Assembly (NCBI RefSeq): GCF_003369445.1
Contig: NZ_QRCU01000026.1
Span: 62,001-126,000 of the forward strand
DNA from: Arthrobacter silvisoli
GTDB taxonomy: Bacteria; Actinomycetota; Actinomycetes; Actinomycetales; Micrococcaceae
Reading direction: 5' to 3'
DNA length: 64,000 nucleotides
Shown: in pieces, positions 43,915 to 52,769 of the stretch
Layout of the letters: every line of letters starts with the position of its first letter
Position numbering within the stretch: position 1 is the first letter of the stretch
Made by a program: the position numbers and the translations under genes
The notes under the pieces: model-generated
What the model saw: the letters and a program-made list of their open reading frames with translations, nothing else
Told to the model about the DNA's origin: nothing
Databases searched by the model: none

Positions 43915-44391
43915 ATGACTGCGGACCCTGATCCCGGACGCTACCTGGAACACGCCATCCGGCTCGCCGTGCAGAACGTCGACGAGGGCGGCGGGCCGTT
44001 CGGCGCCGTCGTGGTCACCATCGACGGAGCCGTCCACGAAGGCAGCAACCGGGTCACCCGCGACAACGACCCCACGGCCCACGCCGAGGTGGTGGCCATC
44101 CGCCGGGCGGCCGCGGCCAGCGGCACCTTCGACCTCAGCGGTGCCGTCCTCTATGCCAGCTGCGAACCCTGCCCGTTGTGCCTCTCTGCTGCCCTGTGGG
44201 GCAGGATCGAGCGGGTCTATTTCGCCGCGGACCGGCACGGTGCCGCCCGGGCCGGGTTCGACGACGCCGTGTTCTATGAATACTTCGACGGCGGCCGCCC
44301 GGAGCTGTTGCCCGTGCAACACACCGAGGTCGACGGCGCCGAGGATCCTTTCGACGCCTGGCGCCATAACGAGCACCGTACGGAGTACTAG
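43915..44391 (+). CDS. Cytidine/deoxycytidylate deaminase-superfamily protein (guanine deaminase-like)
   Basis: The 158-residue protein has the zinc motif THAEVVAIRRAA (His and catalytic Glu in HAE) and CEPCPLC with two zinc cysteines. GGGPFGAVVV precedes it and a C-terminal tail has EDPFDAWRHNEHRTEY. Motif spacing and tail fit GuaD-type guanine deaminases of the CDA superfamily better than TadA. It would turn guanine into xanthine. It stands alone inside the infB-pnp region with its own promoter, after a terminator. TadA-like tRNA adenosine deaminase cannot be excluded without structure-guided alignment. Confidence 0.82.
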   Translation: MTADPDPGRYLEHAIRLAVQNVDEGGGPFGAVVVTIDGAVHEGSNRVTRDNDPTAHAEVVAIRRAAAASGTFDLSGAVLYASCEPCPLCLSAALWGRIERVYFAADRHGAARAGFDDAVFYEYFDGGRPELLPVQHTEVDGAEDPFDAWRHNEHRTEY

Positions 44392-44392
44392 A

Positions 44393-44398
44393 TATACT
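44393..44398 (+). promoter_or_regulatory. -10 element TATACT directly before truB
   Basis: TATACT, seven bases (GGGAGGC), GTG 44406. The hexamer is close to the optimal -10. GGGAGG in the gap could act only if transcription starts further upstream. Confidence 0.5.
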
Positions 44399-44405
44399 GG
44401 GAGGC

Positions 44406-45386
44406 GTGCTTTCTGGACTGGTGATTGTCGACAAACCGCAGGGATGGACCAGCCACGACGTGGTTGGCCGGATGCGGAGGCTGGCCGGTACCCGGAAAGT
44501 CGGCCACGCCGGCACCCTTGACCCCATGGCCACCGGCGTCCTCGTCCTCGGCATCAACAAGGCCACCCGGCTGCTGAGCTTCATCGTCGGCACCACCAAG
44601 AGCTACTCCGCTACCATCCGACTCGGTGAAGCCACCATCACCGATGACGCCGAAGGCGACGTCACCGCCTCACACAGCGCAGCAGCCGTGGACGAGGCTG
44701 CCATCAACACCGGCATCGCGGCCCTGCGCGGCGAGATCCAGCAGGTCCCCAGCAGCGTCAGCGCCATCAAGGTCAACGGCGAGCGCTCCTACGCCCGCGT
44801 CCGTTCGGGCGAAGAAGTGAAGCTCGCCGCCCGGCCGGTCACCATCCACCGCTTCGACGTGCTGGACATCCGGAAGGTCGACGGCGGCCGCGTCGTCGAT
44901 GTCGATGTCGAAGTCGACTGCTCCTCCGGGACGTACATCCGGGCGCTGGCGCGCGACCTCGGCGAGGCGCTCGGCGTCGGCGGACACCTCACCGCCTTGC
45001 GCCGTACCAAGGTTGGCCCCTACACGCTGGAGCAGGCCCGCACGCTGGAGGAACTCGCGGAGGAACTGGACATCCTGGAGATGTCCCAGGCCGCCCGCGC
45101 CCTGATGCCCAGCCGGGAGCTGAGCGACGCCGAAAGCATCGAGATCTCCTACGGCCGCCGGATCGCCGCCGGCCCTGCCGCGGGAACCCCGGACGCGGCC
45201 ACGGCCGACAACCCGGTGGCCGCCTTCGCCCCCTCCGGCGAACTGGTGGCACTGCTGGCCGACGCCGGCAACCACGCCAAACCCGTCCTGGTCTTCGCAC
45301 CCGGTAACGAAAAGCCCGGTAACGAAAAGCAAGGCAACGGGAAGCCGGGCGACGCTACATCCGCCGACGGGAAGGCGGCCGGCTAA
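44406..45386 (+). CDS. truB: tRNA pseudouridine-55 synthase
   Basis: The 326-residue TruB starts GTG-CTT-TCT (MLSGLVIVDKPQGWTSHDVV). Catalytic Asp39 is in GHAGTLDPMATGVL. Other motifs are TKSYSATIRLGEAT and CSSGTYIRALARDLGEALG, with a PUA-like C-terminal region. The final 30 residues hold a near-repeat PGNEKPGNEKQGNGKPGD and are probably disordered. It modifies U55 in the tRNA T-loop. Followed within 2 bp by a small membrane-protein gene. Confidence 0.95.
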   Translation: MLSGLVIVDKPQGWTSHDVVGRMRRLAGTRKVGHAGTLDPMATGVLVLGINKATRLLSFIVGTTKSYSATIRLGEATITDDAEGDVTASHSAAAVDEAAINTGIAALRGEIQQVPSSVSAIKVNGERSYARVRSGEEVKLAARPVTIHRFDVLDIRKVDGGRVVDVDVEVDCSSGTYIRALARDLGEALGVGGHLTALRRTKVGPYTLEQARTLEELAEELDILEMSQAARALMPSRELSDAESIEISYGRRIAAGPAAGTPDAATADNPVAAFAPSGELVALLADAGNHAKPVLVFAPGNEKPGNEKQGNGKPGDATSADGKAAG

Positions 45387-45388
45387 GC

Positions 45389-45742
45389 GTGGACGGCTAC
45401 TTCTATGCGGTGCTGGCAGTCGGCCTGATCTCCACCGTTACTTGCCTCGTGGCGGGCCTGATGAAGAAGGCCCCGAACGACATCACCATCCTCTCGGTGG
45501 CCGCCGTCGAACTCGTCCTGCTGGTCTACCTGGTGGGCTCGATCATCCGGGTGATCGCGGGGGAGCGGATCGCCGGGGAGGCCTGGGAGTTCTGGGGCTA
45601 CCTCGCCACGGCCCTCATGCTCCCGCTGGGCGCGGTGTACTGGTCCATCCTGGAACGGACCCGCTGGAGCAACTTCGTCCTCGCCGCCGTCGGCGTCACC
45701 GCCCTGGTGATGGCCGCCCGCATGAACCAGATCTGGTACTGA
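45389..45742 (+). CDS. Small membrane protein of unknown function
   Basis: The 117-residue protein starts at GTG 45389, two bases after truB, with four predicted membrane helices filling most of its length (first at 5-25, last at 93-112). No family recognised. It is the first of two consecutive membrane-protein genes embedded between truB and ribF. The pair recurs in this position in related actinobacteria (recollection, not checked), so a small complex is possible. Confidence 0.8.
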   Translation: MDGYFYAVLAVGLISTVTCLVAGLMKKAPNDITILSVAAVELVLLVYLVGSIIRVIAGERIAGEAWEFWGYLATALMLPLGAVYWSILERTRWSNFVLAAVGVTALVMAARMNQIWY

Positions 45743-45743
45743 C

Positions 45744-46211
45744 ATGAAAGAAGCACCGAAGGTGTCCACAGAGACCAAACCCGCCACGAGCCGGGATACC
45801 CGCAACACCGGCCCCGGGCGGCTGCTGATCGCCGTCTACGCCGTGTTCGCGATCTCCGCGACGGCCCGCGCCGGCTACCAGATCGCCACCAAGTTCGCCG
45901 AAGCTCCCCTGGCGCACATCCTCTCGGCCTTCGCTGCCGTCGTATATCTCGTGGCCACCGTTTCCCTGGCCAAGCCGGGCCGCACCTGGTTCAAGGTGTC
46001 CCTGGCCGCGGTGCTTGTGGAACTCGTCGGCGTGATCGTGGTTGGCGCCTTCAGCCTTTTCGACCCCGTGGCATTCCCGCACGACACCGTCTGGTCCCTC
46101 TTCGGCCGCGGCTACGGCTTCGTGCCGCTGATCCTGCCGGTCCTTGGCCTGCTGTGGCTGAACAAACGCCGGCCCGGTAAACCGGACCCGGCGTCGGCGA
46201 ACGCGCAGTAA
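45744..46211 (+). CDS. Small membrane protein of unknown function
   Basis: The 155-residue protein starts one base after the previous stop. A polar Thr/Arg-rich leader (1-25) is followed by four membrane helices with a conserved-looking loop between helices 3 and 4 (LFDPVAFPHDTVWSLFGRGYG) and a Lys/Arg/Pro tail. No family recognised. It is probably co-transcribed with truB and the preceding gene. The Trp/Phe/Gly-rich loop is the best handle for a search. Confidence 0.8.
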   Translation: MKEAPKVSTETKPATSRDTRNTGPGRLLIAVYAVFAISATARAGYQIATKFAEAPLAHILSAFAAVVYLVATVSLAKPGRTWFKVSLAAVLVELVGVIVVGAFSLFDPVAFPHDTVWSLFGRGYGFVPLILPVLGLLWLNKRRPGKPDPASANAQ

Positions 46212-46220
46212 CTGAACAGG

Positions 46221-46285
46221 TACCCTTAGAGAGTTCCGGCGCCGGACCAGGGCGCCGGGTCGTAGTGAACAGCCGTAATTGGCTG
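46221..46285 (+). promoter_or_regulatory. Putative ribF promoter (TACCCT) and two leader hairpins
   Basis: TACCCT (46221-46226) fits a -10. Downstream, CCGGCGCC (46236-46243) pairs with GGCGCCGG (46251-46258) and CAGCC (46270-46274) with GGCTG (46281-46285), just before the ribF Shine-Dalgarno. The 99-bp region lacks the conserved parts of an FMN riboswitch. Confidence 0.35.
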
Positions 46286-46310
46286 AACAGCAACAAAAAA
46301 GGCGAGGTTG

Positions 46311-47321
46311 ATGGTCCACATCTGGAACGATCCCAGCGAAGTCCCCAGCGACTTCGGCCCCAGTGTCGTTACCATCGGAAACTTTGACGGCGTCCACCGC
46401 GGTCACCAGGAGGTCCTCGCGCACCTCCTGAGCACCGCCACCCAGCGCGGGAACCGCTCCGTTGTCGTCACCTTCGATCCGCACCCGGCGCAGGTCCACC
46501 GGCCGGAAGCGGCGCCGGAGCTGCTGATGGGGCTGCAGGACAAGCTGGACGCCCTGGCCGGGACCGGGGTCGACGCCGTCCTGGTGATGAAGTACAACCT
46601 CGACCTGGCCGCCATGACTCCCGAAGAATTCGCCCGCGGCGTGCTGGTGGACGGACTGCACGCAGCCCACGTAGTGGTGGGCCATGACCTGCGCTTCGGA
46701 ACGGGCAATTCCGGCGACGTCGTCACCATGCAGGAACTGGGCAAGGTCCTGGGCTTCGACGTCACCGTCGTCGACGAGTACGGTGCCGGCGGAGCCCCGC
46801 TTCAGACCGACGGCGGCACGTGGCACGACAGCGACAGCGGCCGCCGCTGTTCCTCCACCTGGGTGCGGGAGGCCCTCGCCGAGGGCGACGTCGCCACCGC
46901 CACCGCGGTGCTCGGCCGCCCCCATCGCATGCGCGGCGAAGTGGTCCACGGTGCCGCCCGCGGCCGCGCCCTGGGGTTTCCCACCGCCAACCTTTCGCAC
47001 GATGCCACCGGGTACGTTCCTGCCGATGGCATCTACGCCGGCTGGCTGCTCGACGCCGCCGGCGTTCGCTGGCCGGCCGCCATCTCCGTCGGATCCAACC
47101 CGACTTTCGACGGCGTGAGCCGGCAGGTCGAGGCGCATGTGATCGACCGTCCGGAAGAAGCTGTGGAGGACTTCGACCTGTACGGCCAGACCGTCGTCGT
47201 CGAATTCACCGCCCGGCTGCGCGGCATGGTCGCCTACCGGGGACCCGAAGCGCTCGTGGAGCAGATGAGGCTGGACGTCATCCAGGCCCACGGCATCCTG
47301 TCCGGCAGCGCTGCCAAGTGA
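46311..47321 (+). CDS. ribF: Bifunctional riboflavin kinase/FAD synthetase
   Basis: The 336-residue RibF starts at ATG 46311 with GGCGAGG just upstream; a TTG one codon earlier is possible. The N-terminal FAD synthetase half has TIGNFDGVHRGHQEVL, TFDPHPAQV and the adenylyl-transfer motif SSTWVREAL. The C-terminal riboflavin kinase half has GRALGFPTANLS and DGIYAGW. It makes FMN and then FAD. The position between truB and rpsO is conserved in many bacteria. Confidence 0.95.
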   Translation: MVHIWNDPSEVPSDFGPSVVTIGNFDGVHRGHQEVLAHLLSTATQRGNRSVVVTFDPHPAQVHRPEAAPELLMGLQDKLDALAGTGVDAVLVMKYNLDLAAMTPEEFARGVLVDGLHAAHVVVGHDLRFGTGNSGDVVTMQELGKVLGFDVTVVDEYGAGGAPLQTDGGTWHDSDSGRRCSSTWVREALAEGDVATATAVLGRPHRMRGEVVHGAARGRALGFPTANLSHDATGYVPADGIYAGWLLDAAGVRWPAAISVGSNPTFDGVSRQVEAHVIDRPEEAVEDFDLYGQTVVVEFTARLRGMVAYRGPEALVEQMRLDVIQAHGILSGSAAK

Positions 47322-47331
47322 GCCCTGTCGG

Positions 47332-48186
47332 ATGAGCATCGAAAAGAACACCCGCCAGCTCGAGGACGGGATCGTCCGGGACTTCAGTACCCGGATGAGC
47401 TACGGTTCCTACCTCCAGTTGCCGGTGCTGCTGAGCGCGCAGCAACCGGTCAGCGACCCCGAGCACCACGACGAACTGCTGTTCATCATCCAGCACCAGA
47501 CCACCGAACTGTGGCTCAAGCTGGTGCTCCACGAACTCCGCAGCGCCGCCGCCTGGCTGCGCAGCGACGACCTCGGCGCCGCGCTCAAGGCGGTCGCGCG
47601 GGTCAAGCACATCCAGAAGACCCTCACCGAGCAGTGGTCCGTCCTGGCCACCCTCACCCCCACGGAGTACTCCCAGTTCCGCGGGTTCCTCGGCAACTCT
47701 TCCGGCTTCCAGTCCGCCCAGTACCGTGCGGTGGAGTTCGCGCTCGGCAACAAGAACGCCAAGATGCTGCCGGTGTTCGATGCGGAGCCGGAATCCCGGG
47801 CCATGCTGGAGGAACTCCTGCACGCCCCGAGCATCTACGACGAATTCCTGGCCTACCTGCACCGGCAGGGGTTCGAGGTCCCCGCGTCCGTGCTGGAACG
47901 CGACGTCACGCAGGCCCACGAATTCGCCCCCGAATTGGTGCCGCTGTTCAAGCACATCTACGAGAACGCGCAGGACAACTGGGGTGCCTACGAAGCCTGC
48001 GAAGAGCTCGTGGACCTCGAGGACAACTTCCAGCTGTGGCGCTTCCGGCACCTGCGCACGGTCCAGCGGACCATCGGCATGAAGACCGGAACCGGCGGCT
48101 CGAGCGGTGTCGCGTTCCTGCAGAAGGCCTTGGAACTGACGTTCTTCCCGGAGCTTTTCGCGGTGCGCACCGAAATCGGCCGCTGA
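47332..48186 (+). CDS. kynA: Tryptophan 2,3-dioxygenase
   Basis: The 284-residue heme enzyme matches bacterial TDO almost residue for residue. His55 (FIIQHQTTELWLKL), Tyr113 and Arg117 (TEYSQFRGFLG) stand at the numbers of the active-site residues of the Xanthomonas enzyme. His240 (WRFRHLRTVQRTIGM) is the heme ligand. It opens the indole ring of L-tryptophan to N-formylkynurenine, the first step of the kynurenine route. It starts 11 bp after ribF, so it appears to be part of the ribF transcript. No other kyn gene is in the window, which makes its location in a translation operon odd. Confidence 0.93.
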   Translation: MSIEKNTRQLEDGIVRDFSTRMSYGSYLQLPVLLSAQQPVSDPEHHDELLFIIQHQTTELWLKLVLHELRSAAAWLRSDDLGAALKAVARVKHIQKTLTEQWSVLATLTPTEYSQFRGFLGNSSGFQSAQYRAVEFALGNKNAKMLPVFDAEPESRAMLEELLHAPSIYDEFLAYLHRQGFEVPASVLERDVTQAHEFAPELVPLFKHIYENAQDNWGAYEACEELVDLEDNFQLWRFRHLRTVQRTIGMKTGTGGSSGVAFLQKALELTFFPELFAVRTEIGR

Positions 48187-48214
48187 CCCGCCCGGCTCCG
48201 GCCCCTCCCGCGTT

Positions 48215-48244
48215 TCGACAACTCGCGCACCCTGCCGGTAAACT
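48215..48244 (+). promoter_or_regulatory. Promoter of rpsO: TCGACA-N18-TAAACT
   Basis: TCGACA (48215-48220) is one base from TTGACA, with an 18-bp spacer to TAAACT (48239-48244). This is the best two-box promoter in the window. It gives a leader of about 115 nt before rpsO, long enough for S15 autoregulation as known in other bacteria. Confidence 0.55.
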
Positions 48245-48364
48245 TGACGATGGTTCGGCTGCAGTCCGTGGTGGCTGAACCTGTTGCGTGTGCGGCCACC
48301 GCTGCGCAGCAACCCGGCAGTGAAGCGCTGACTCGGGACGCACGGCACAACTCTAGGAGTTCAT

Positions 48365-48634
48365 GTGGCACTCGACGCCGCTGTAAAGCAGTCCATCATC
48401 AAGGAATACGCAACCTCCGAAGGCGACACCGGTTCGCCCGAGGTCCAGATTGCTGTCCTGACTCAGCGGATCAAGGATCTGACTGAGCACATGAAGGAGC
48501 ACAAGCACGACTTCCACACCCAGCGCGGCCTGCTCGCACTGGTCGGTCGTCGCAAGCGCATGCTGACCTACCTGAAGAACGTTGACATCGCCCGCTACCG
48601 TTCGCTCATCGAGCGTCTCGGCCTGCGCCGCTAG
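48365..48634 (+). CDS. rpsO: 30S ribosomal protein S15
   Basis: The 89-residue S15 starts at GTG 48365 with TAGGAG upstream. The protein has the usual length and motifs: [35 protein letters not shown] and [21 protein letters not shown]. It binds 16S rRNA (helices 20-22) early in 30S assembly. It has its own promoter and terminator, ahead of pnp as in most bacteria. Confidence 0.98.
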   Translation: MALDAAVKQSIIKEYATSEGDTGSPEVQIAVLTQRIKDLTEHMKEHKHDFHTQRGLLALVGRRKRMLTYLKNVDIARYRSLIERLGLRR

Positions 48635-48643
48635 TTTGACTTC

Positions 48644-48675
48644 GGGCGGCCCGATCCCCAGGGAACGGGCCGCCC
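48644..48675 (+). terminator. Terminator hairpin after rpsO
   Basis: GGGCGGCCCG (48644-48653) and CGGGCCGCCC (48666-48675) form a perfect 10-bp stem with a 12-nt loop, followed by TCTTC. It may allow partial read-through into pnp. Confidence 0.75.
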
Positions 48676-48876
48676 TCTTCACGCACAACTACATCCAAGG
48701 GAATCAACCGCATCGCGCATTCGCGGTCCTCGGTAGTGATCCCCGGGAACGCCCGTCCATTCCGACGGCGGAGCCCGAGGGTCTCGATCGATGACCGGGT
48801 GTCGTACAGGCTCGGAACAGTCCGGCCTGGGTTGATGCGGCGGATTTCCGCTATCAAGAAACGGAGGTGACTCTCA

Positions 48877-51120
48877 ATGGAGGGTCCCGAAATCCAGTTC
48901 TCCGAAGCCATCATCGACAACGGCCGTTTCGGCACGCGTGTCATCCGCTTCGAAACCGGCCGCCTTGCCAAGCAGGCCGCCGGCGCCGCGATGGTCTACA
49001 TCGACGACGACACCGCCCTGCTGTCCGCAACCACCGCCGGCAAGTCCCCGCGCGAAGGCTTCGACTTCTTCCCGCTGACCGTGGACGTCGAAGAGCGCAT
49101 GTACGCCGCAGGCCGCATCCCGGGCTCGTTCTTCCGCCGTGAAGGCCGCCCCTCCACCGAGGCCATCCTGGCCTGCCGCCTCATGGACCGCCCGCTGCGC
49201 CCGGCCTTCGTCAAGGGCCTGCGCAACGAGGTCCAGATCGTCGTCACCGTCCTGGCCATCAACCCGGACGAGCTCTACGACGTGGTGGCCATCAACGCCT
49301 CCTCCATCTCCACCCAGCTCTCCGGCCTGCCGTTCTCCGGCCCGATCGGCGGCGTCCGCGTTGCCCTCATCGCCGACGAGCAGGGCAGCCAGTGGGTTGC
49401 CTTCCCGAAGCACTCCCAGCTCGAGAACGCTGTGTTCGACATGGTGGTTGCCGGCCGCATTGCAGGCGACGACGTGGCGATCATGATGGTCGAAGCCGAA
49501 GCCACGGACAACTCCTGGAACCTCATCAAGGAACAGGGCGCCACCGCCCCCACCGAAGAGGTCGTTGCGGAAGGCCTCGAGGCCGCGAAGCCGTTCATCA
49601 AGGCCCTGTGCGAAGCCCAGGCCGACCTGGCTGCCCGCGCCGCCAAGCCCACGGTCGAGTTCCCGATCTTCCTGGACTACCAGGACGACGTCTACGCCGC
49701 GGTCAAGGCCGCAGCCGAGGACAAGCTCGCGGCCGTCTTCCAGATCGCCGACAAGCAGGAGCGCGACAACGCCTCCGACGAGCTCAAGGACGAGGTCCTC
49801 GCAGCCCTCGCCGACGAGTTCGAAGGCCGTGAGAAGGAACTTTCCGCAGCATTCCGCTCGGTCACCAAGCAGGTAGTGCGCCAGCGCATCCTCAAGGACC
49901 AGGTCCGCATCGACGGCCGTGGCCTGACGGACATCCGCCAGCTCACCGCCGAGGTCGAGGTCCTGCCCCGCGTGCACGGCTCCGCGATCTTCGAGCGCGG
50001 CGAAACCCAGATCATGGGTGTCACCACGCTGAACATGCTCAAGATGGAGCAGCAGATCGACTCCCTGTCGCCGGAGAAGACCAAGCGCTACATGCACAAC
50101 TACAACTTCCCGCCGTACTCCACCGGCGAGACCGGCCGGGTCGGTTCCCCGAAGCGACGCGAAATCGGCCACGGCGCCCTCGCCGAGCGCGCCCTGGTTC
50201 CCGTGCTGCCCAGCCGCGAGGAATTCCCGTACGCCATCCGCCAGGTGTCCGAAGCCCTCGGTTCCAACGGTTCGACGTCGATGGGTTCCGTCTGCGCTTC
50301 GACCCTGTCGCTGCTCAACGCCGGTGTGCCGCTGAAGGCTCCGGTTGCCGGTATCGCCATGGGCCTGGTCTCCGACGAGGTCGACGGCCAGACCCGCTAC
50401 GCCGCCCTGACCGACATCCTTGGTGCCGAAGACGCCTTCGGTGACATGGACTTCAAGGTCGCCGGTACCTCCGAGTTCGTGACGGCCATTCAGTTGGACA
50501 CCAAGCTCGACGGTATCCCCGCCTCGGTCCTGGGCGCCGCCCTGAAGCAGGCCCGCGAAGCCCGCCTGCACATCCTGGATGTCCTGAACGCCGCGATCGA
50601 CACCCCGGACGAGCTCTCCGAGTTCGCACCGCGCGTCATCGCCGTCAAGATCCCCGTGGACAAGATCGGCGAGGTCATCGGCCCCAAGGGCAAGATGATC
50701 AACCAGATCCAGGAAGACACCGGCGCCGACATCTCCATCGAGGACGACGGCACGGTCTACATCGGCGCTACCAACGGTCCGTCTGCCGAAGCAGCACGGT
50801 CCGCGATCAACGCCATCGCCAACCCGCAGGTTCCGGAAATCGGCGAGCGCTACCTGGGCACGGTCGTCAAGACCACCACCTTCGGCGCCTTCGTCTCCCT
50901 GACCCCGGGCAAGGACGGCCTGCTGCACATCTCCGAGCTGCGCAAGCTGGCCAACGGCAAGCGCGTGGACAACGTCGAGGACGTCGTCTCCGTCGGCCAG
51001 AAGATCCAGGTGGAAATCACCAAGATCGATGACCGCGGCAAGCTCTCCCTCTCCCCGGTCGTGGCCGAGGAAGAAGGCGCAGCCGCCGAGGAAGCTCCCG
51101 CCGGGGAATCCGCCGAATAG
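48877..51120 (+). CDS. pnp: Polynucleotide phosphorylase
   Basis: The 747-residue PNPase starts at ATG 48877 with CGGAGG 7-8 bases upstream. Order: RNase PH domain 1 (about 15-150), an alpha-helical domain, RNase PH domain 2 (about 340-560; [33 protein letters not shown]), KH domain (about 590-650; [17 protein letters not shown]) and S1 domain (about 655-725; [17 protein letters not shown]). A Glu/Ala-rich tail ends the protein. It degrades RNA 3' to 5' with phosphate, and in actinobacteria also polymerises tails. The 242-bp upstream region contains the rpsO terminator and no other clear signal. Confidence 0.97.
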   Translation: MEGPEIQFSEAIIDNGRFGTRVIRFETGRLAKQAAGAAMVYIDDDTALLSATTAGKSPREGFDFFPLTVDVEERMYAAGRIPGSFFRREGRPSTEAILACRLMDRPLRPAFVKGLRNEVQIVVTVLAINPDELYDVVAINASSISTQLSGLPFSGPIGGVRVALIADEQGSQWVAFPKHSQLENAVFDMVVAGRIAGDDVAIMMVEAEATDNSWNLIKEQGATAPTEEVVAEGLEAAKPFIKALCEAQADLAARAAKPTVEFPIFLDYQDDVYAAVKAAAEDKLAAVFQIADKQERDNASDELKDEVLAALADEFEGREKELSAAFRSVTKQVVRQRILKDQVRIDGRGLTDIRQLTAEVEVLPRVHGSAIFERGETQIMGVTTLNMLKMEQQIDSLSPEKTKRYMHNYNFPPYSTGETGRVGSPKRREIGHGALAERALVPVLPSREEFPYAIRQVSEALGSNGSTSMGSVCASTLSLLNAGVPLKAPVAGIAMGLVSDEVDGQTRYAALTDILGAEDAFGDMDFKVAGTSEFVTAIQLDTKLDGIPASVLGAALKQAREARLHILDVLNAAIDTPDELSEFAPRVIAVKIPVDKIGEVIGPKGKMINQIQEDTGADISIEDDGTVYIGATNGPSAEAARSAINAIANPQVPEIGERYLGTVVKTTTFGAFVSLTPGKDGLLHISELRKLANGKRVDNVEDVVSVGQKIQVEITKIDDRGKLSLSPVVAEEEGAAAEEAPAGESAE

Positions 51121-51138
51121 GCGCTCCCGGCACAGGCC

Positions 51139-51169
51139 GCGGGGCCGGTGGCACGTCCACCGGCCCCGC
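51139..51169 (+). terminator. Strong terminator after pnp
   Basis: GCGGGGCCGGTGG (51139-51151) and CCACCGGCCCCGC (51157-51169) form a perfect 13-bp stem with a 5-nt loop, followed by GCCGCTTTTAA. Confidence 0.85.
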
Positions 51170-51275
51170 GCCGCTTTTAACCCGGAAGCAAAACTCCGGG
51201 ACCCACGCGGAACCGGCCCCTGCCGCTGCTACCATGGCAGCCAGATCGGGCCCGCCCGCAAACCGAAAGGCTTTG

Positions 51276-52619
51276 ATGACTGTCGTACCTCTCCCGCTCG
51301 AGCAGACCCTGCCCGGCGGCGAACTGATCCACGGCGCCGAGGGCGGCTCCGTCGTCCGGCGCTCGGTCCTGCCCGGCGGGGTGCGGGTACTGACCGAGGC
51401 CATGCCCGGGCAGCGCTCGGCCACCATCGGCTTTTGGGTGGGCGTCGGGTCCCGGGACGAGGCCGAAGGGCAGCACGGCTCCACGCATTTCCTGGAACAC
51501 CTGCTCTTCAAGGGCACCAAACGGCGCACGGCCCTGGAGATCGCCTCGGCCTTCGACGAGGTGGGCGGCGAATCCAACGCGGCCACCGCCAAGGAAAGCA
51601 CCTGCTACTTCGCCCGCGTCCTCGACTCGGACCTGCCCATGGCGATCGACGTCATCGCGGACATGATCACCGGCGCCGTCCTGGACCCGGCCGAGCTGGA
51701 GCAGGAACGCGACGTCATTCTCGAGGAAATCGCCATGGACAGCGATGATCCCACGGACGTCGCCCACGAGAAGTTCGTTGCCGCCGTCCTCGGCGTCCAT
51801 CCCTTGGGCCGGCCGATCGGCGGCACGCCCGCCGCCATCAAGGGAGTCTCCCGGGACTCGGTCTGGAAACACTACCGCCGCTACTACCGGCCCGACGAGC
51901 TGGTCATCACCGCAGCCGGCGGCCTGGACCACGACGTCGTGTGCCGCCTCGTCACCGAGGCCCTGCGGGCCGCGGGGTGGGAGCTGGCCGAAGGCGCAGC
52001 CCCGGTGGAACGCCGTTCCACCGAGCGGGCGTCCATCACCGGAACCTCCGGCCTGCACGTGGTCAAGCGACCGGTGGAGCAGGCAAACATCATCATGGGC
52101 TGCCCCTCGCTGGTGGCCACTGACGAGCGCCGCTTCGTAATGAGCGTGCTGAACGCCGTGCTGGGCGGTGGCATGTCCTCCCGGCTGTTCCAGGAAATCC
52201 GGGAGAAGCGCGGCCTCGTCTACTCCACGTACTCCTTCGCTTCCTCCTACGCAGACGCCGGCTACTTCGGCATGTACGCCGGCTGCACGCCGTCGAAGGT
52301 CAAACAGGTCCTGGAACTGCTGGGGGTCGAGCTGGACAAGCTCGCCGCCGGCGGCATCTCCGACGAGGAACTGAGCAAGGCCGTGGGCCAGCTCAGTGGC
52401 GGGATCGTCCTGGCCCTTGAGGACACCGGATCGCGGATGTCCCGCCTGGGCCGCGCCGAACTGGTCTCCGGCGAGTTCCAGGACATTGACGAGACCCTGC
52501 GCAGGATCAAGGCCGTCACCGCCGCCGAGGTCCAGGAACTGGCCCGGGAACTGGCCGGCTCGCCGCGCACCATCACCGTGGTGGGGCCCTTCGAGGAGTC
52601 GGAGACCTTCGGCCTCTGA
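51276..52619 (+). CDS. M16-family zinc peptidase
   Basis: The 447-residue protein starts at ATG 51276 with GAAAGG upstream; the in-frame codon at 51234 is less likely. It has the inverted zinc motif HFLEH (His71, Glu74, His75) and the distal Glu in LEQERDVILEEIAMDSDDP. The C-terminal M16 half has GGGMSSRLFQEIREKRGLVYS. This is the standard single-chain actinobacterial processing-peptidase-like enzyme found just after pnp. Its natural substrates are uncertain. Confidence 0.94.
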   Translation: MTVVPLPLEQTLPGGELIHGAEGGSVVRRSVLPGGVRVLTEAMPGQRSATIGFWVGVGSRDEAEGQHGSTHFLEHLLFKGTKRRTALEIASAFDEVGGESNAATAKESTCYFARVLDSDLPMAIDVIADMITGAVLDPAELEQERDVILEEIAMDSDDPTDVAHEKFVAAVLGVHPLGRPIGGTPAAIKGVSRDSVWKHYRRYYRPDELVITAAGGLDHDVVCRLVTEALRAAGWELAEGAAPVERRSTERASITGTSGLHVVKRPVEQANIIMGCPSLVATDERRFVMSVLNAVLGGGMSSRLFQEIREKRGLVYSTYSFASSYADAGYFGMYAGCTPSKVKQVLELLGVELDKLAAGGISDEELSKAVGQLSGGIVLALEDTGSRMSRLGRAELVSGEFQDIDETLRRIKAVTAAEVQELARELAGSPRTITVVGPFEESETFGL

Positions 52620-52633
52620 GCCCGTGCGCTCCG

Positions 52634-52735
52634 GCGGACCTGTCCGCTCCCGGCGTTGAAGAGTGGACATCTTCCGAAGATGTCCACTCGTCGCGTTTCC
52701 GCTTGGGCTTGTCCGTCCCGGATCTGGACATGTCC
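52634..52735. repeat. Cluster of three GGAC/GTCC palindromes
   Basis: Between the peptidase and the next gene are GCGGAC-CT-GTCCGC (52634-52647), a 29-bp hairpin GAGTGGACATCTTC-C-GAAGATGTCCACTC (52661-52689, perfect 14-bp arms) and GGACATGTCC (52726-52735). The middle one could terminate transcription, but it lacks a U tract and shares the GGACAT core with the third, suggesting protein binding. Confidence 0.55.
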
Positions 52736-52769
52736 GGGCGGGCAGGCAGAAGATGGGGCCGGAGGCATC

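Noticed and set aside
43915..44391. tRNA adenosine deaminase TadA
   Set aside because: The zinc motifs fit the superfamily, but the C-terminal tail (EDPFDAWRHNEHRTEY) and GGGPFGAVVV start fit guanine-deaminase-like members better; left as a tentative call.
46212..46310. FMN riboswitch before ribF
   Set aside because: The gap is only 99 bp and lacks the conserved RFN segments; only two simple hairpins are seen.
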